In this document: piece after piece, positions 43,616-52,939 of the stretch
How the letters are laid out: every line of letters starts with the position of its first letter
Numbering within the stretch: position 1 is the stretch's first letter
From: Myxococcales bacterium
Lineage (GTDB): Bacteria; Myxococcota_A; Polyangia; Nannocystales; Nannocystaceae
DNA: 64,000 bases
Reading direction: 5' to 3'
Assembly (NCBI GenBank): GCA_020633335.1
Contig: JACKDU010000013.1
Location: forward strand, 62,001-126,000
Notes under the pieces: generated by a model
Databases searched by the model: none
Seen by the model: the letters and a program-made list of their open reading frames with translations, nothing else
What the model was told of the DNA's origin: nothing
Translations under genes and position numbers: made by a program

Positions 43616-46543
43616 GTGGTGGGTGAGAGCGTGGAGGAGGAGGTCGCGACCCGGATCGATCATCGGCCCTCGGCCGCCGAGACCGAGGAGCGCCCGGGCG
43701 CGGGCGGTCGGACGCCGCACTCGAGCCCGGGAGGCGGCGTCGCTGAGCTGACGATCGGCGGTCAGGTCGGTCGCTACACGCTGCTCCGCCGCCTCGGCGC
43801 CGGCGGGATGGGTGAGGTCTTCCTCGCCTACGACGGCGAGCTCGATCGGCGGGTGGCGATCAAGGTGCTCCGCGCCGACATCACCGCGACCGACGCGACC
43901 GCCCGCCTCCTCCGCGAGGCCCAAGCGCTCGCCCGCCTCAGCCACCCCAACGTCGTCCAGGTCTACGAGGTCGGCGAGGCGAGCGGGCGGATCTTCGTGG
44001 CGATGGAGTACGTCGCCGGGGTCGATCTCCGGAGCTGGCTCGGCCGCGAGGGCCTGATCGGCAGGCCGGCCTCGCGGGCGCAGATCGACGTGATCCTCGG
44101 GATCATGAGCCAGGCGGGGCGCGGCCTCGCGGCCGCCCACGCGGCCGGCATGGCCCACCGCGACGTCAAGCCGGACAACATCTTCGTCGGCGACGACGGG
44201 CGGGTGCGGGTCGGCGACTTCGGCCTCGCGCGGGGCGGCGAGGTCGGGACGGCGAGCGGCGGCGGGGCGGCCGAGGAGGCGTCGGCGTCCTCGACCTCGT
44301 CGACCTCCTCCCTCAACGCGCCCCTGACCCAGGTCGGCGCGGCCCCGGGGACGCCGGCCTACATGGCCCCGGAGCAGCGCCTCGGCGAATTCGACGCGCG
44401 CTCGGATCTCTTCGCGTTCTCGGTCTCGCTCTGGGAGGCGGTGATGGGCGAGCGCCCCTTCGTCGGCCGCGGCCACGACCTCGCGCGCCGGATCGCCGCG
44501 GGCGAGCGGCGGCCGCTCCCCGAGGGGCAGCGGGCGCCTGCCTGGCTGGTGCGGGCGCTGACCCGCGGGCTCGATCCCGATCCGGCGCGGCGCTGGCCGT
44601 CGATGGACGGGCTCCTCCGCGAGCTCGAGGTCGGGCCGCGCCGGCGGCAGCGGGCGATCGCCGTCGGCGTCATCGGGGCCCTGGCGATCGGCGGGGCCCT
44701 CGGCGTCGGCGTCGATCGCCAGCGGAGCGCGAGCGCCTGCGCGGCCCTCGGCGACGAGATCAAGGAGACCTGGTCAAAAGAGCAGAGGCCGGCGCTGCGG
44801 TCGGCGATGGTGGCGACCAAGCTCGCCTACGCCGGCGCGACCTTCGAGCGGGCGGCGGTCTGGCTCGATCGCCACGTCGACGAGGTGGCGAGCGCCCGGG
44901 TCGCGGCCTGCCGCGGCGAGCGGATCGAGCGGCGGATCGACGAGGCGACGCGGGCCGAGATCGACGCCTGCCTCGACGATCGCCAGGCCCGCCTCGACGC
45001 GCTGGTCACCAGCCTCAGCGCCGGCGGCGAGGGGGCGGTGCGGCGGGCGATCTCCGCGGCCGCCAACCTCCCGGCGGTCGACGTCTGCGCCGATCCGGTG
45101 TGGCGGAGCCGCTGGCTGGCGGCCGCGGGCTCGAGCGCCAGCGAGGAGCTCCGGCGCCGCCTGGTGGTCGCCGGCGCCGACTACAGCGCGGGCCGCTACG
45201 CCTCGGCGGGGGCGATCGCCGAGGCGGTGGTCGCCGAGGCCGAGGCCGACCCCGCGCTCCTCGCCGCCGCGCTCCTCCTCGCCGGCAAGACCCGCTACCG
45301 CGGGGGCGACGGCGCCGGCGCGGCCGCCCACCTCGAGCGGGCCTTCGTCGTCGCCGGCAAGAGCGGCCTCGATCGGGTCGCGGTCGAGGCGGCGATCAAC
45401 CTGGTCAAGCGCCGCGGCGAGCCCGAGCTCGCGCTCCCCTGGTGCACCGTCAGCGAGGGGCTCCTGCCCCGCGGCGAGGCCCGGCCGGGGCCGCTGACGC
45501 TGACCCGGGCGTGGAGCTGCGGCGAGCGCCTGCAGGAGCTCGGGCGTCACGCCGAGGTCAAGGCGCTGGTCGACCGGGCGATCGTCGACGCCTCGGCCGG
45601 GGTCGGCGAGGTCCACCCGGCCCTCGCCGGCGCGCTCAACACCCTCGCCGCGGCCGAGGCGTCGCTCCGCGACTACCCGGCGGCCCTCGCCGCGATCGAC
45701 CGGGTGGAGGCGATCGAGCTCGAGCTCGCCGGCGAGCGACACCCCGACATGATCGCCGTCTACAACACCCGCGGGAAGGTGCTCATCGAGGCCGGTCGGA
45801 TGGAGGAGGCGATCGCCGCGTTCAACCGGGCGCTCTCGATCCAGGAGGAGGCCTTCGGCGCCGATCACATCGACACCGCGATGCTCCTGATGAACCTCGG
45901 GATCATGAAGCGGATGATCGGCGACTTCGACGGCGCGCGGGCGACCCTCGCCGACGCGCTCGCCCGGGCCGAGCGCGCGCTGCCGCCGGACGACGCGCAG
46001 CGCCTCCTCTTCATGGGCAACCTCGCGCAGATCGAGGTCGAGGCCGGCGCCCACGACGAGGCCGCGCGGACCTTCGCCCGCGAGAGCGAGCTCGTGCGCC
46101 GCCTCTTCCCCGACGATCACCCGCGGGTGCTCCGCCTCGAGGCCAAGCTCGGCTGGGCGGCGATGTCGCGGGGCGACCTCGAGGCGGCCGAGCTCCACCT
46201 CCGGCGGGCGCTGCCGGCGATGGAGAGCGCGGTCGGCCCGACCCACCACGACACGCTCTTCGCCCTCTCGCACCTCGGCGACGTCCTCCACGCCCGCGGT
46301 CAGGACGCGGAGGCCGAGCCCTACCTCGAGCGGGCGCTCGCCGGCATGGACAGCGGCCGCCTCGCGGTCGATCAGGCGGGCGTCAAGGTGAGCCTCGCCG
46401 AGCTCCTCTGGTCGCGGCCGGCCGAGCGCGCGCGGGCGCTCCAGCTCGCCCGCGAGGCCCGCGAGACCCTCCTCGCGGGCGGGCCGGACTTCGCGGAGAA
46501 GGCCGCGGCGGTCGACGCCTGGCTGGCTGAGCGGAGCCCCTGA
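43616..46543 (+). CDS. Transmembrane Ser/Thr protein kinase with TPR domain
   Basis: 975 residues from GTG 43616 (GTG 43619 equally possible; TTG 43586 less so). Kinase domain about residues 53-340: GAGGMG (61-66), VAIK Lys83, HRDVKPDN (181-188), DFG (201-203), TPAYMAPEQ. A Ser/Thr-rich insert (EEASASSTSSTSS) sits in the activation segment. One membrane helix at about 350-372, then a helical region and TPRs of the kinesin-light-chain type (DMIAVYNTRGKVLIEAGRMEEAIAAFNRALSIQEEAFG and following). Same plan as the kinases at 2927, 47244 and 54709. Convergent with a small lipoprotein gene. Confidence 0.9.
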   Translation: MVGESVEEEVATRIDHRPSAAETEERPGAGGRTPHSSPGGGVAELTIGGQVGRYTLLRRLGAGGMGEVFLAYDGELDRRVAIKVLRADITATDATARLLREAQALARLSHPNVVQVYEVGEASGRIFVAMEYVAGVDLRSWLGREGLIGRPASRAQIDVILGIMSQAGRGLAAAHAAGMAHRDVKPDNIFVGDDGRVRVGDFGLARGGEVGTASGGGAAEEASASSTSSTSSLNAPLTQVGAAPGTPAYMAPEQRLGEFDARSDLFAFSVSLWEAVMGERPFVGRGHDLARRIAAGERRPLPEGQRAPAWLVRALTRGLDPDPARRWPSMDGLLRELEVGPRRRQRAIAVGVIGALAIGGALGVGVDRQRSASACAALGDEIKETWSKEQRPALRSAMVATKLAYAGATFERAAVWLDRHVDEVASARVAACRGERIERRIDEATRAEIDACLDDRQARLDALVTSLSAGGEGAVRRAISAAANLPAVDVCADPVWRSRWLAAAGSSASEELRRRLVVAGADYSAGRYASAGAIAEAVVAEAEADPALLAAALLLAGKTRYRGGDGAGAAAHLERAFVVAGKSGLDRVAVEAAINLVKRRGEPELALPWCTVSEGLLPRGEARPGPLTLTRAWSCGERLQELGRHAEVKALVDRAIVDASAGVGEVHPALAGALNTLAAAEASLRDYPAALAAIDRVEAIELELAGERHPDMIAVYNTRGKVLIEAGRMEEAIAAFNRALSIQEEAFGADHIDTAMLLMNLGIMKRMIGDFDGARATLADALARAERALPPDDAQRLLFMGNLAQIEVEAGAHDEAARTFARESELVRRLFPDDHPRVLRLEAKLGWAAMSRGDLEAAELHLRRALPAMESAVGPTHHDTLFALSHLGDVLHARGQDAEAEPYLERALAGMDSGRLAVDQAGVKVSLAELLWSRPAERARALQLAREARETLLAGGPDFAEKAAAVDAWLAERSP

Positions 46544-46551
46544 TGTGTGTC

Positions 46552-46567
46552 ATGTCCCTAGGGACAT
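46552..46567. promoter_or_regulatory. Perfect 16-bp palindrome
   Basis: ATGTCCCTAGGGACAT is its own reverse complement, in the 51-bp gap between convergent genes. It has no loop, so it looks more like a protein-binding site than a terminator. Close variants occur at 4960, 20922, 48218, 52942 and 58209. Confidence 0.55.
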
Positions 46568-46594
46568 CTCGTCGGGTGGGCCGCCCAGCGCGCG

Positions 46595-47185
46595 CTAGAA
46601 GTCGGTGATCGACATCTTCGCCGGGGTCAGCGTGACCCCCTCGACCTCGACCGTGACCATCGACGGCTGGAAGCGCGAGCCGCTGATCAGGTCGCCGGTG
46701 TTGCGGTTGATCACCGCGCCGCGGACGTCGTCGGCGATCACGACCCAGCCGCCCTTGTAGTCGCCCTCCTCGGCGAGGTAGACCCCCTCCTCGCCGCTCG
46801 CCGGGCTCGCCGTGAAGGCGTGCTCGACCCCGTCGGCGAGGGTGAGGGTGCCGCTCGCCGTGCCGTCGTCGGCGAAGGCGCCGACGAGGCGGACGCCGCC
46901 GTCCTTGAGGTCGAAGTCGCCGCCCGCGTTGGCGCCGAAGATCCACTGGTACACGGTCGGCGCGGGGCCGCTGCCGGTGCCGTCGTCGGTGCCGTCGCAG
47001 GCGTAGACGACGATCTCCTCGCCGTCGGCGAGGATCCCGACGAAGGTGTCGCCGTCGACGACCGCGATCAGGTCGCGCTCGCCGAACTCGGGCGCGGGAT
47101 CGGAGTCACAGGCGGCGACGGCGAGGCCGACGAGGGCGAGGGTGAGGAGGGCGCGGCGGGGGAGCGAAGGTAGGCGAAGGGGCAT
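46595..47185 (-). CDS. Small lipoprotein of unknown function
   Basis: 196 residues from ATG 47185; the upstream frame extension is Arg/Pro-rich shadow. Signal with lipobox LAVAACDSD (Cys about 27). The mature part is beta-rich: RDLIAVVDGDTFVGILADGEEIVVYACDGTDDG, YQWIFGANAGGDFDLKDGGVRLVGAF, GTLTLADGVEHAFTASPASGEEGVYLAEEGDYKGGWVVIADDVRGAVI. The pattern of short turns and repeated Gly-Asp suggests a small beta-barrel or sandwich, similar to secreted lipoproteins seen in actinobacteria and myxobacteria. Located between two kinase-TPR genes; 58 bp downstream of the second. Confidence 0.75.
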   Translation of the reverse strand: MPLRLPSLPRRALLTLALVGLAVAACDSDPAPEFGERDLIAVVDGDTFVGILADGEEIVVYACDGTDDGTGSGPAPTVYQWIFGANAGGDFDLKDGGVRLVGAFADDGTASGTLTLADGVEHAFTASPASGEEGVYLAEEGDYKGGWVVIADDVRGAVINRNTGDLISGSRFQPSMVTVEVEGVTLTPAKMSITDF

Positions 47186-47243
47186 AGCGGGGGATATCGT
47201 AGCCGAGTGCGCGGAGGTTACGAGGCGCGATGCTGGCGGATCC

Positions 47244-50200
47244 TCAGGGGGCGGGATCTTCCAGTCCTTTGAGCCAGGTCCGTGCGCGGCGAGCGGGCGC
47301 GGCCTGGGGGAGGCCGCCGCCCTCGAGGGCCGCGAGGGCGGCCTCCGCGTCGGCGCGGGCGCGCTCGCGCTCGTCGTCCAGGAGCCAGCGGGCGCGCGCG
47401 CGCGCGAAGGCGATCTGCGCGCGCTCGGCCGGCGACCAGGCGGCGGCGAGCGCATCCGCGCGATCGAGGAGGGGGAGCGCCTCGGCCGGCTGGCCGCGGT
47501 CGAGCGCGACCTCGGCGAGGCCGAGGAGCGGCGCGGCGAGGATCGGGTGGTCGGCGCCGAGGCGCTCCTCGAGGAGCGCGCGGGCGGCCTCGAGCTCGCC
47601 CTGGGCCGCGTCGAGATCGCCGACCAGCCAGAGCGCGGTGCCGACGTTGTTGCGGTCGAGGGCGACGTTGGGGTGGCGCTCGCCGGAGATCGCGAGGTCG
47701 TTGGCGAGCGCGCGGCGGTACTCGGCGAGCGCCTCGTCGCTGCGGCCGAGGAAGAGGAGGAGGTTGCCGAGATCGATGATCGGATCGCTGAGCGCCGGGT
47801 CGGCGCCGGCCCGCTCGCGGATCGCGATCGCCCGGCGGAACGCGGCCTCGGCCTCGGCGTGCTTGCCCTGGGACATCAGCGCGACCCCGAGGTTGGTCTC
47901 GGAGGAGGCGACCTCGGGGTGGTCGTCGCCGAGCGCCCGCTCGCGGATCGCCAGCGCCTCCTCGTGGGCCCGCTGGGCGCCGGCGAAGTCGCGGGCGTCG
48001 GCGAGGGTTGCCCCGAGGTTGTTGAGGCAGGTGGCGACCGCCGGGTGGTCGGGGCCGAGGGCGCCGCGGAGGATCGTCAGCGCCCGCCGCAGGGTCTCGG
48101 CGGCCTCGTCGTAGCGGCCGAGGCGGCGGAGGAGATCGCCGCGCTGGGTCAGGAGGTCGGCGACCCGCGGGTGGTCGTCGCTGAGGCGGAGCTGGCGGGC
48201 GCGGATCGCCTCATCACATGTCCCAAGGGCCACCTCGTAGTCGCCGGCGCCGGCCTGGACCGCGGCGAGGTTGCCGAGGTAGAGGTCGCGGAGCGGGTCG
48301 CGGTCGAGGCCGCGGCGGCGGAGGAGCGCGTCGGCGTGGCGGCCCCAGACGAGGCCCGCGGTCGGCTGGGCGCGGCGGCGGCCGACGACCTGGAGGAGGC
48401 GGATCGCCGCCTCGCCGGCGACCTCGTCGTGGCCGACGGCGAGCCCCCGCCACCAGGCCTCGGAGAGCGCCGCCTCGGCGCCGTCGTAGTCGGCGCTGAG
48501 GTCGAGGAGGGCGCCGCGCGCGAGCTCGGCCTCGGCGATCAGCGCCTCGTAGCCGACCGGCGCCGCCTCGTCGAGGACCGCGCTGGCGAGCGGCAGGCCG
48601 AGGCGCGCCCGCCCGGCGTCGCCCTCGGCGCGCGCGCGATCGAGGCGCTGGCGGAGGGCGGCGACCTGCTCGCGGGTCTTGGGGTCGGCGGGCGGCGCCA
48701 CCCGGGCCCGGAGGAAGAGCGGGTCGGCGCAGGGCGCCAGCGGCGGGAGGTCGGCGAGGGCCATGATCGCCTCCTCGACGACCTCGGCGTCGGCCTCGCG
48801 GAGGACCGCGACCCGGGCCGCGAGGTCGTCGCGGCGGCGGTGGAGGCAGCCGACCTCGAGGTCGTAGAGATCGTCCGAGAGCTCGTGGCGATCGTGGGCG
48901 AGGCAGGCGTCGGTGAAGGCCTCGGTCCAGGCGTCGGCCGCCCGATCGCCGAGGCCGAGGACGCGCTCGGCGGTCGCGTCGGCGTAGCTCTTGCCGGTCG
49001 CCCGGAGGGCGGCGTCGACCGCCGCGCGGGCCTCGTCGTCCCAGACGCCGGCGAGCTCGGCCCGGCCGCCGCTGCAGCGCAGGGCCTCGTCGCCGCCGCC
49101 GAGCGCGAGCGCGAGCGAGAGGCCGGCGAAGCCGGCGAGGGCGCCGTAGCCGAGCCAGCGGCGGGTGCGGGCGCGATCGCGGCCGAGCTCGGCGAGGAGA
49201 TCGTCCATCGACGCCCAGCGCTCGCCCGGCGCCGGCGCGAGGCCGCGGACGATCGCCCGGTGGAGCCAGACCGGGACCTTGCTCCCGCGCGGCGGCTCGC
49301 GGATGTTGCCGGCGAAGACCGCCTCGACGAGGGCGACGAAGGTGGTGGTCGGGAAGGGGAGGTGGCCGTAGACGCCCTGGTAGAGCGCCGCGCAGAAGGC
49401 GAACTGATCGCTGCGGGCGTCGACCTCCTCGCCGCGGTGCTGCTCCGGCGGCATGTAGGCCGGGGTCCCCATGATCGCGCCGTCGCGGGTGAGCTCGAGG
49501 TCGAGGGTCGAGCCCTCCGAGACCGGGATCCGGCGGCGGGCGGCGTCGCTGAGGGCGGCCTGGCGCTCGACCCGGGCGAGGCCGAAGTCGGTGACCTTGA
49601 CCGCGCCGTCGTCGGCGATCAGGACGTTGTCGGGCTTGAAGTCGCGGTGGACGAGGCCGGCGTCGTGGGCGGCCGCGAGCCCGCGGCCGGCGGCGAGGAA
49701 GACGTCGACGACCTCCTGCCACGATCGCGCCTGCTTCTTGAGCCATGACCCGAGGGTCTGGCCCTGGATCAGCTCCATGGCGACGAAGACCTGGCCCTCG
49801 AAGGTGCCGACGTCGTAGACCGCGACGACGTTGGCGTGGGAGAGCTTGGCCATCGCCTGGGCCTCGCGGAGGAGGCGGAGGCGGGCGTCGCTGTCGCCGG
49901 CGTGCGAGCGGATCAGCTTGATCGCGACCTTGCGATCGAGCTCGGGGTCGTAGGCCGCGTAGACCATCCCCATCCCGCCCTCGCCGAGGAGATCGATGAG
50001 GAGGTAGCGACCCAGGCGCGGGGAGATCGCGCCGCCGCCCCCCTCGTCGACGCCCTGGGCGAGGGTCATCTCGAGGTCGAGCCCGCCGCTCTGCGAGCGC
50101 GGCGGGGCGTCGCCCGGGCCCCGGGTCGGGCCGGCGGCGAGCGTCCGATCGAGGGCCGGCTGCGGCGGGGCCGATCGACCGGTGGTCGCGCTGGGGAGCT

Positions 50201-50363
50201 CGGCGAGCGTCTGGTCGAGCGCGAGGTCGCGGGTCGGCCCGCCGTCCCGGGTCGGCCCGCCGTCCAGGCCGCGGGGCGGCCCCTCGCTGGCGGGCGTGTC
50301 AGCGGTGAGCCAGCTCGCGCCCGCGGCCCTCTTCGCCTGATCCTCGGGGTCCCGCGGGGCCAT
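47244..50363 (-). CDS. Transmembrane Ser/Thr protein kinase with TPR domain and long N-terminal tail
   Basis: 1039 residues from ATG 50363. The first 115 residues are low-complexity and hold three LDxTLA-like motifs (LDQTLAELP about 49, LDRTLAAGP about 71, LEMTLAQG about 97), possible phosphothreonine sites for FHA readers. Kinase domain about 119-405: GEGGMG, VAIK Lys149, HRDFKPDN (239-246), DFG (259-261), TPAYMPPEQ. Membrane helix in WLGYGALAGFAGLSLALALGG. The C-terminal 500 residues are TPRs (YLGNLAAVQAGAGDYEVALGTCDEAI, TCLNNLGATLADARDFAGAQRAHEEAL and others). The largest of the four kinase-TPR proteins here. Confidence 0.9.
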   Translation of the reverse strand: MAPRDPEDQAKRAAGASWLTADTPASEGPPRGLDGGPTRDGGPTRDLALDQTLAELPSATTGRSAPPQPALDRTLAAGPTRGPGDAPPRSQSGGLDLEMTLAQGVDEGGGGAISPRLGRYLLIDLLGEGGMGMVYAAYDPELDRKVAIKLIRSHAGDSDARLRLLREAQAMAKLSHANVVAVYDVGTFEGQVFVAMELIQGQTLGSWLKKQARSWQEVVDVFLAAGRGLAAAHDAGLVHRDFKPDNVLIADDGAVKVTDFGLARVERQAALSDAARRRIPVSEGSTLDLELTRDGAIMGTPAYMPPEQHRGEEVDARSDQFAFCAALYQGVYGHLPFPTTTFVALVEAVFAGNIREPPRGSKVPVWLHRAIVRGLAPAPGERWASMDDLLAELGRDRARTRRWLGYGALAGFAGLSLALALGGGDEALRCSGGRAELAGVWDDEARAAVDAALRATGKSYADATAERVLGLGDRAADAWTEAFTDACLAHDRHELSDDLYDLEVGCLHRRRDDLAARVAVLREADAEVVEEAIMALADLPPLAPCADPLFLRARVAPPADPKTREQVAALRQRLDRARAEGDAGRARLGLPLASAVLDEAAPVGYEALIAEAELARGALLDLSADYDGAEAALSEAWWRGLAVGHDEVAGEAAIRLLQVVGRRRAQPTAGLVWGRHADALLRRRGLDRDPLRDLYLGNLAAVQAGAGDYEVALGTCDEAIRARQLRLSDDHPRVADLLTQRGDLLRRLGRYDEAAETLRRALTILRGALGPDHPAVATCLNNLGATLADARDFAGAQRAHEEALAIRERALGDDHPEVASSETNLGVALMSQGKHAEAEAAFRRAIAIRERAGADPALSDPIIDLGNLLLFLGRSDEALAEYRRALANDLAISGERHPNVALDRNNVGTALWLVGDLDAAQGELEAARALLEERLGADHPILAAPLLGLAEVALDRGQPAEALPLLDRADALAAAWSPAERAQIAFARARARWLLDDERERARADAEAALAALEGGGLPQAAPARRARTWLKGLEDPAP

Positions 50364-50543
50364 CCAGGACGGCCACGCTAGCACAGGTGGCCGGTCCGAG
50401 GTGGGGCGAAAGCGAGCGCGGGCTCGCCGACATTTCCTGTCTTTTGGGTCATGTAGTGCGCCGCGCCGGGATCGGGGTCGCGGGCGCCGGCGGGCGTCCG
50501 CGCCCCCCATCCGTGCGCCGCGGCCGGGACCGCTCGGAGCTGC

Positions 50544-51596
50544 TCAGCGGGGGGCCGGCCGCCGCGGGAGCACGAGCGCGAAGGTCGAGCCCACCCCGGG
50601 CTCGGAGCTCACCTCGACCCGGCCGCCGAGGAGCTCCATGAAGCGCCGGCTGAGCGCGAGGCCGAGGCCGCTGCCGCCGAAGCGGCGGGTGGTCCGCGCG
50701 TCGCCCTGGACGAAGGGCTCGAAGAGCCGCCCCATCTGCTCCCGGCTGATGCCGATCCCGGTGTCCTGGATCTCGAAGCGCACCCGCGCCGCGTCGGCGG
50801 TGATCTCGAGGCAGACCTCGCCCCCGCTGGTGAACTTGCAGGCGTTGCTGAGGAGGTTGAGGAGGCACTGGCGGAGCCGCAGCCCGTCGCTGCCGACGAC
50901 GCCGAGGGCGGGCGGGCGCTCGCAGCGGAGCTCGTTGCCGCTGCTCCGCGCCAGCGGCTCGCTGACCGCGAGGACCTCGTCGACGAGCGCGTCGAGGTCG
51001 ACCGCCTCGTCGACGAGCGCCATCTTGCCGGCCTCGATCTTCGAGAGGTCGAGGATCCCGTCGATGAGCCCGAGGAGGTGGCGGCCGGCGAGGGTGATCC
51101 TCGCGGAGTCCGCGAGCGCGGTCGCCCGGGCCGCGGCGTCGCTCTCGTCGGGATCCTCGCAGACCTCCTGGATCAGCTCCGCGTAGCCGATCGTCGCGTT
51201 GAGCGGGGTCCGCAGCTCGTGGCTCATGTTGGCGAGGAAGGAGCTCTTCTGGGCGCTGGCCTCGCGGGCCGCGTCGCGCTCGCCGCGGGCGGCGATCGTC
51301 GCGGCGATCGTCGACTGGGCGACGGCGACGACGAGCGCGACGAAGAAGGCGCCGCCGAGGAAGATCGCGCCGACGATCAGGGTCGCCGCCTCGAGGCCGC
51401 CACGCGTCAGCAGCACGAGGATCGAGAGGTAGCCGACGACGAAGGCCGCCATCAGGCCGACGAGCACCCGCCAGGGGCGGGTCTGCGGGGTGCCGGCGAT
51501 CTGCGCGAGGATCGACCGGGCGCGGTGGATCGCGACGACGAGGAGGAGCGCGCCGGCGGCGACGGCTACGCACGTGATGATGACGAGCGCGTCCAC
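50544..51596 (-). CDS. Orphan membrane sensor histidine kinase
   Basis: 350 residues from ATG 51596. Three hydrophobic helices (ALVIITCVAVAAGALLLVVAI, VLVGLMAAFVVGYLSILVLL, ATLIVGAIFLGGAFFVALVVAV) and a short coiled linker precede HisKA FLANMSHELRTPLNATIGYAELI with His126, N box LLNLLSNACKFT, G1 DTGIGIS and G2 GGSGLGLAL. No receiver domain. No response regulator gene nearby. The sensor has only short loops outside the membrane, so sensing probably occurs within the membrane or through partners. Confidence 0.9.
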   Translation of the reverse strand: MDALVIITCVAVAAGALLLVVAIHRARSILAQIAGTPQTRPWRVLVGLMAAFVVGYLSILVLLTRGGLEAATLIVGAIFLGGAFFVALVVAVAQSTIAATIAARGERDAAREASAQKSSFLANMSHELRTPLNATIGYAELIQEVCEDPDESDAAARATALADSARITLAGRHLLGLIDGILDLSKIEAGKMALVDEAVDLDALVDEVLAVSEPLARSSGNELRCERPPALGVVGSDGLRLRQCLLNLLSNACKFTSGGEVCLEITADAARVRFEIQDTGIGISREQMGRLFEPFVQGDARTTRRFGGSGLGLALSRRFMELLGGRVEVSSEPGVGSTFALVLPRRPAPR

Positions 51597-51898
51597 GACG
51601 AGTCGGGGCCCACGCTATCCCGTGCCCGTCCGCCTCGCAATCGGTGGTGAGGTTCTCACGCAGCGCGCTCCGCGTTTCCGCGCGTCGCGTCGCGTCGCGT
51701 CGCGCTCGCGTCGCGCTCGCGGTCGCAGGCTCGTCCGCGGACGCGGACGCGGACCCTCACCTCAGGACAGGTGGGAAAATGGGAGGCGCCGCCGGCTGAT
51801 GGCGCGCGCTCTCGTCGACGCGGAGCTCGATCGCCGAGAACCCCGCGCGTGACCAGGGGGATCCACCGGCGCGCGCCGGCGACCTGGCGCTCCGAGGG
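51597..51898. other. Intergenic stretch with simple repeats, no gene seen
   Basis: 302 bp between the histidine kinase start and the end of the alpha/beta hydrolase gene. It contains CGCGT pentamers (51681-51700) with related CGCGCTCG units to about 51720 and a GCGGAC tandem (about 51736-51753). No convincing coding frame. Confidence 0.6.
51681..51720. repeat. CGCGT pentamer tandem and derivatives
   Basis: Four exact CGCGT units followed by two CGCGCTCG units. Similar GTCGC-rich strings occur in other gaps (about 23878 and 25705-25727). Confidence 0.7.
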
Positions 51899-52933
51899 CT
51901 AGGGCGCGCGCTCGGACGCGCCGAGGCGATCGCCCTCGAGGCGCGCGAGGAAGCCGTCGATCGCCGCGAGCACCGCCTGCGGGCACTCCTCCTGCGGCAC
52001 GTGCCCGCAGGCGCCGATCACCACGAGCTCGGCGTCGGGGAGCGCGTCGGCGAGGCGGACGCTCTCCTCCGTCGGGATCACCCGATCGTCGTCGCCCGTG
52101 ATCACCAGGATCGGCATGTCGAGATCGGCGAGGCGGGGCGGGAGATCGTCGCTCCCCTCGTTGGCGACGGTGAAGCGCCAGAGCGCCTGGTCCCAGTCGT
52201 GGATCCGCTGGGCGCGGGTGTAGCCGGCGAGGAGGGCGTCGTTGATCCGCGCGGGGTCGTGCCACGCGAGCTCGGCGAATTCGCGGGCGCGGCCGTCGAG
52301 CGAGCGGAGGATGAGCGGGCCGACGCGCCGGAGCTGGGGGGTCCGGAAGACCCAGCGCATCCACCCCGGCGGGCCGCTGCGGTAGACCGCGGGGTCGAGG
52401 AGGATCAGCGCCCGCACGCGATCGGGGCGGGCGAGCGCGATCCGGAGCGCGAGCGTGCCGCCCGCGGAGTTGCCGACCAGGATCGCGCGATCGATCGCCA
52501 GCGCGTCCATCAGGCCGAGGGTCTGCGCGACCTGGGCGTCGGCCGCGTAGGGGTCGCGGCCGCCGGGGAACTCGCCGCTCGCGGGGTCCGGGAGCGGGCG
52601 ATCAGAGAGGCCGAAGGCCGGGCGATCGAAGGCGACGACCCGGCGATCGCGGGCGAGCGGGCCCAGCACCTCGCGCCAGGTGAAGGTCGAGGCGAGGAAG
52701 CCGTGGAGGAGGACGAGCGGGGTCCCGCCGGCGCCGCGCTCCTCGACGTGGAGGGCGAGGCCGTCGACCTCGACGAAGCGCGCGTCGGGGGCGAGCTCGC
52801 GGGCGGCGACCGTGCCGGCGAGCGGCCGCACCGGGATCAGGAGGGGGACGATCGCCGCGAGGAGGGCGAGGGTCAGGGCGAGGAGCGCGAGGCCCCGGAG
52901 GAGGCGGCGGAGGAGGCGGCCGAGGCGGGCCAT
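51899..52933 (-). CDS. Membrane-anchored alpha/beta hydrolase
   Basis: 344 residues from ATG 52933 (GTG 52936 directly before it is possible). N-terminal helix LALLALTLALLAAIVPLLIPV anchors the protein. Oxyanion block LVLLHGFLASTFTWREV, nucleophile elbow VGNSAGG (Ser in GxSxG), acid in VITGDDDRVIP, and catalytic His in GACGHVPQEE. The lid region (about 195-260) is helical. Typical of esterase/haloperoxidase-like hydrolases acting on small hydrophobic esters. Six bp downstream of the peptidyl-prolyl isomerase gene, last in a row of minus-strand genes that may be one operon. Confidence 0.9.
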   Translation of the reverse strand: MARLGRLLRRLLRGLALLALTLALLAAIVPLLIPVRPLAGTVAARELAPDARFVEVDGLALHVEERGAGGTPLVLLHGFLASTFTWREVLGPLARDRRVVAFDRPAFGLSDRPLPDPASGEFPGGRDPYAADAQVAQTLGLMDALAIDRAILVGNSAGGTLALRIALARPDRVRALILLDPAVYRSGPPGWMRWVFRTPQLRRVGPLILRSLDGRAREFAELAWHDPARINDALLAGYTRAQRIHDWDQALWRFTVANEGSDDLPPRLADLDMPILVITGDDDRVIPTEESVRLADALPDAELVVIGACGHVPQEECPQAVLAAIDGFLARLEGDRLGASERAP

Positions 52934-52939
52934 CACCGA

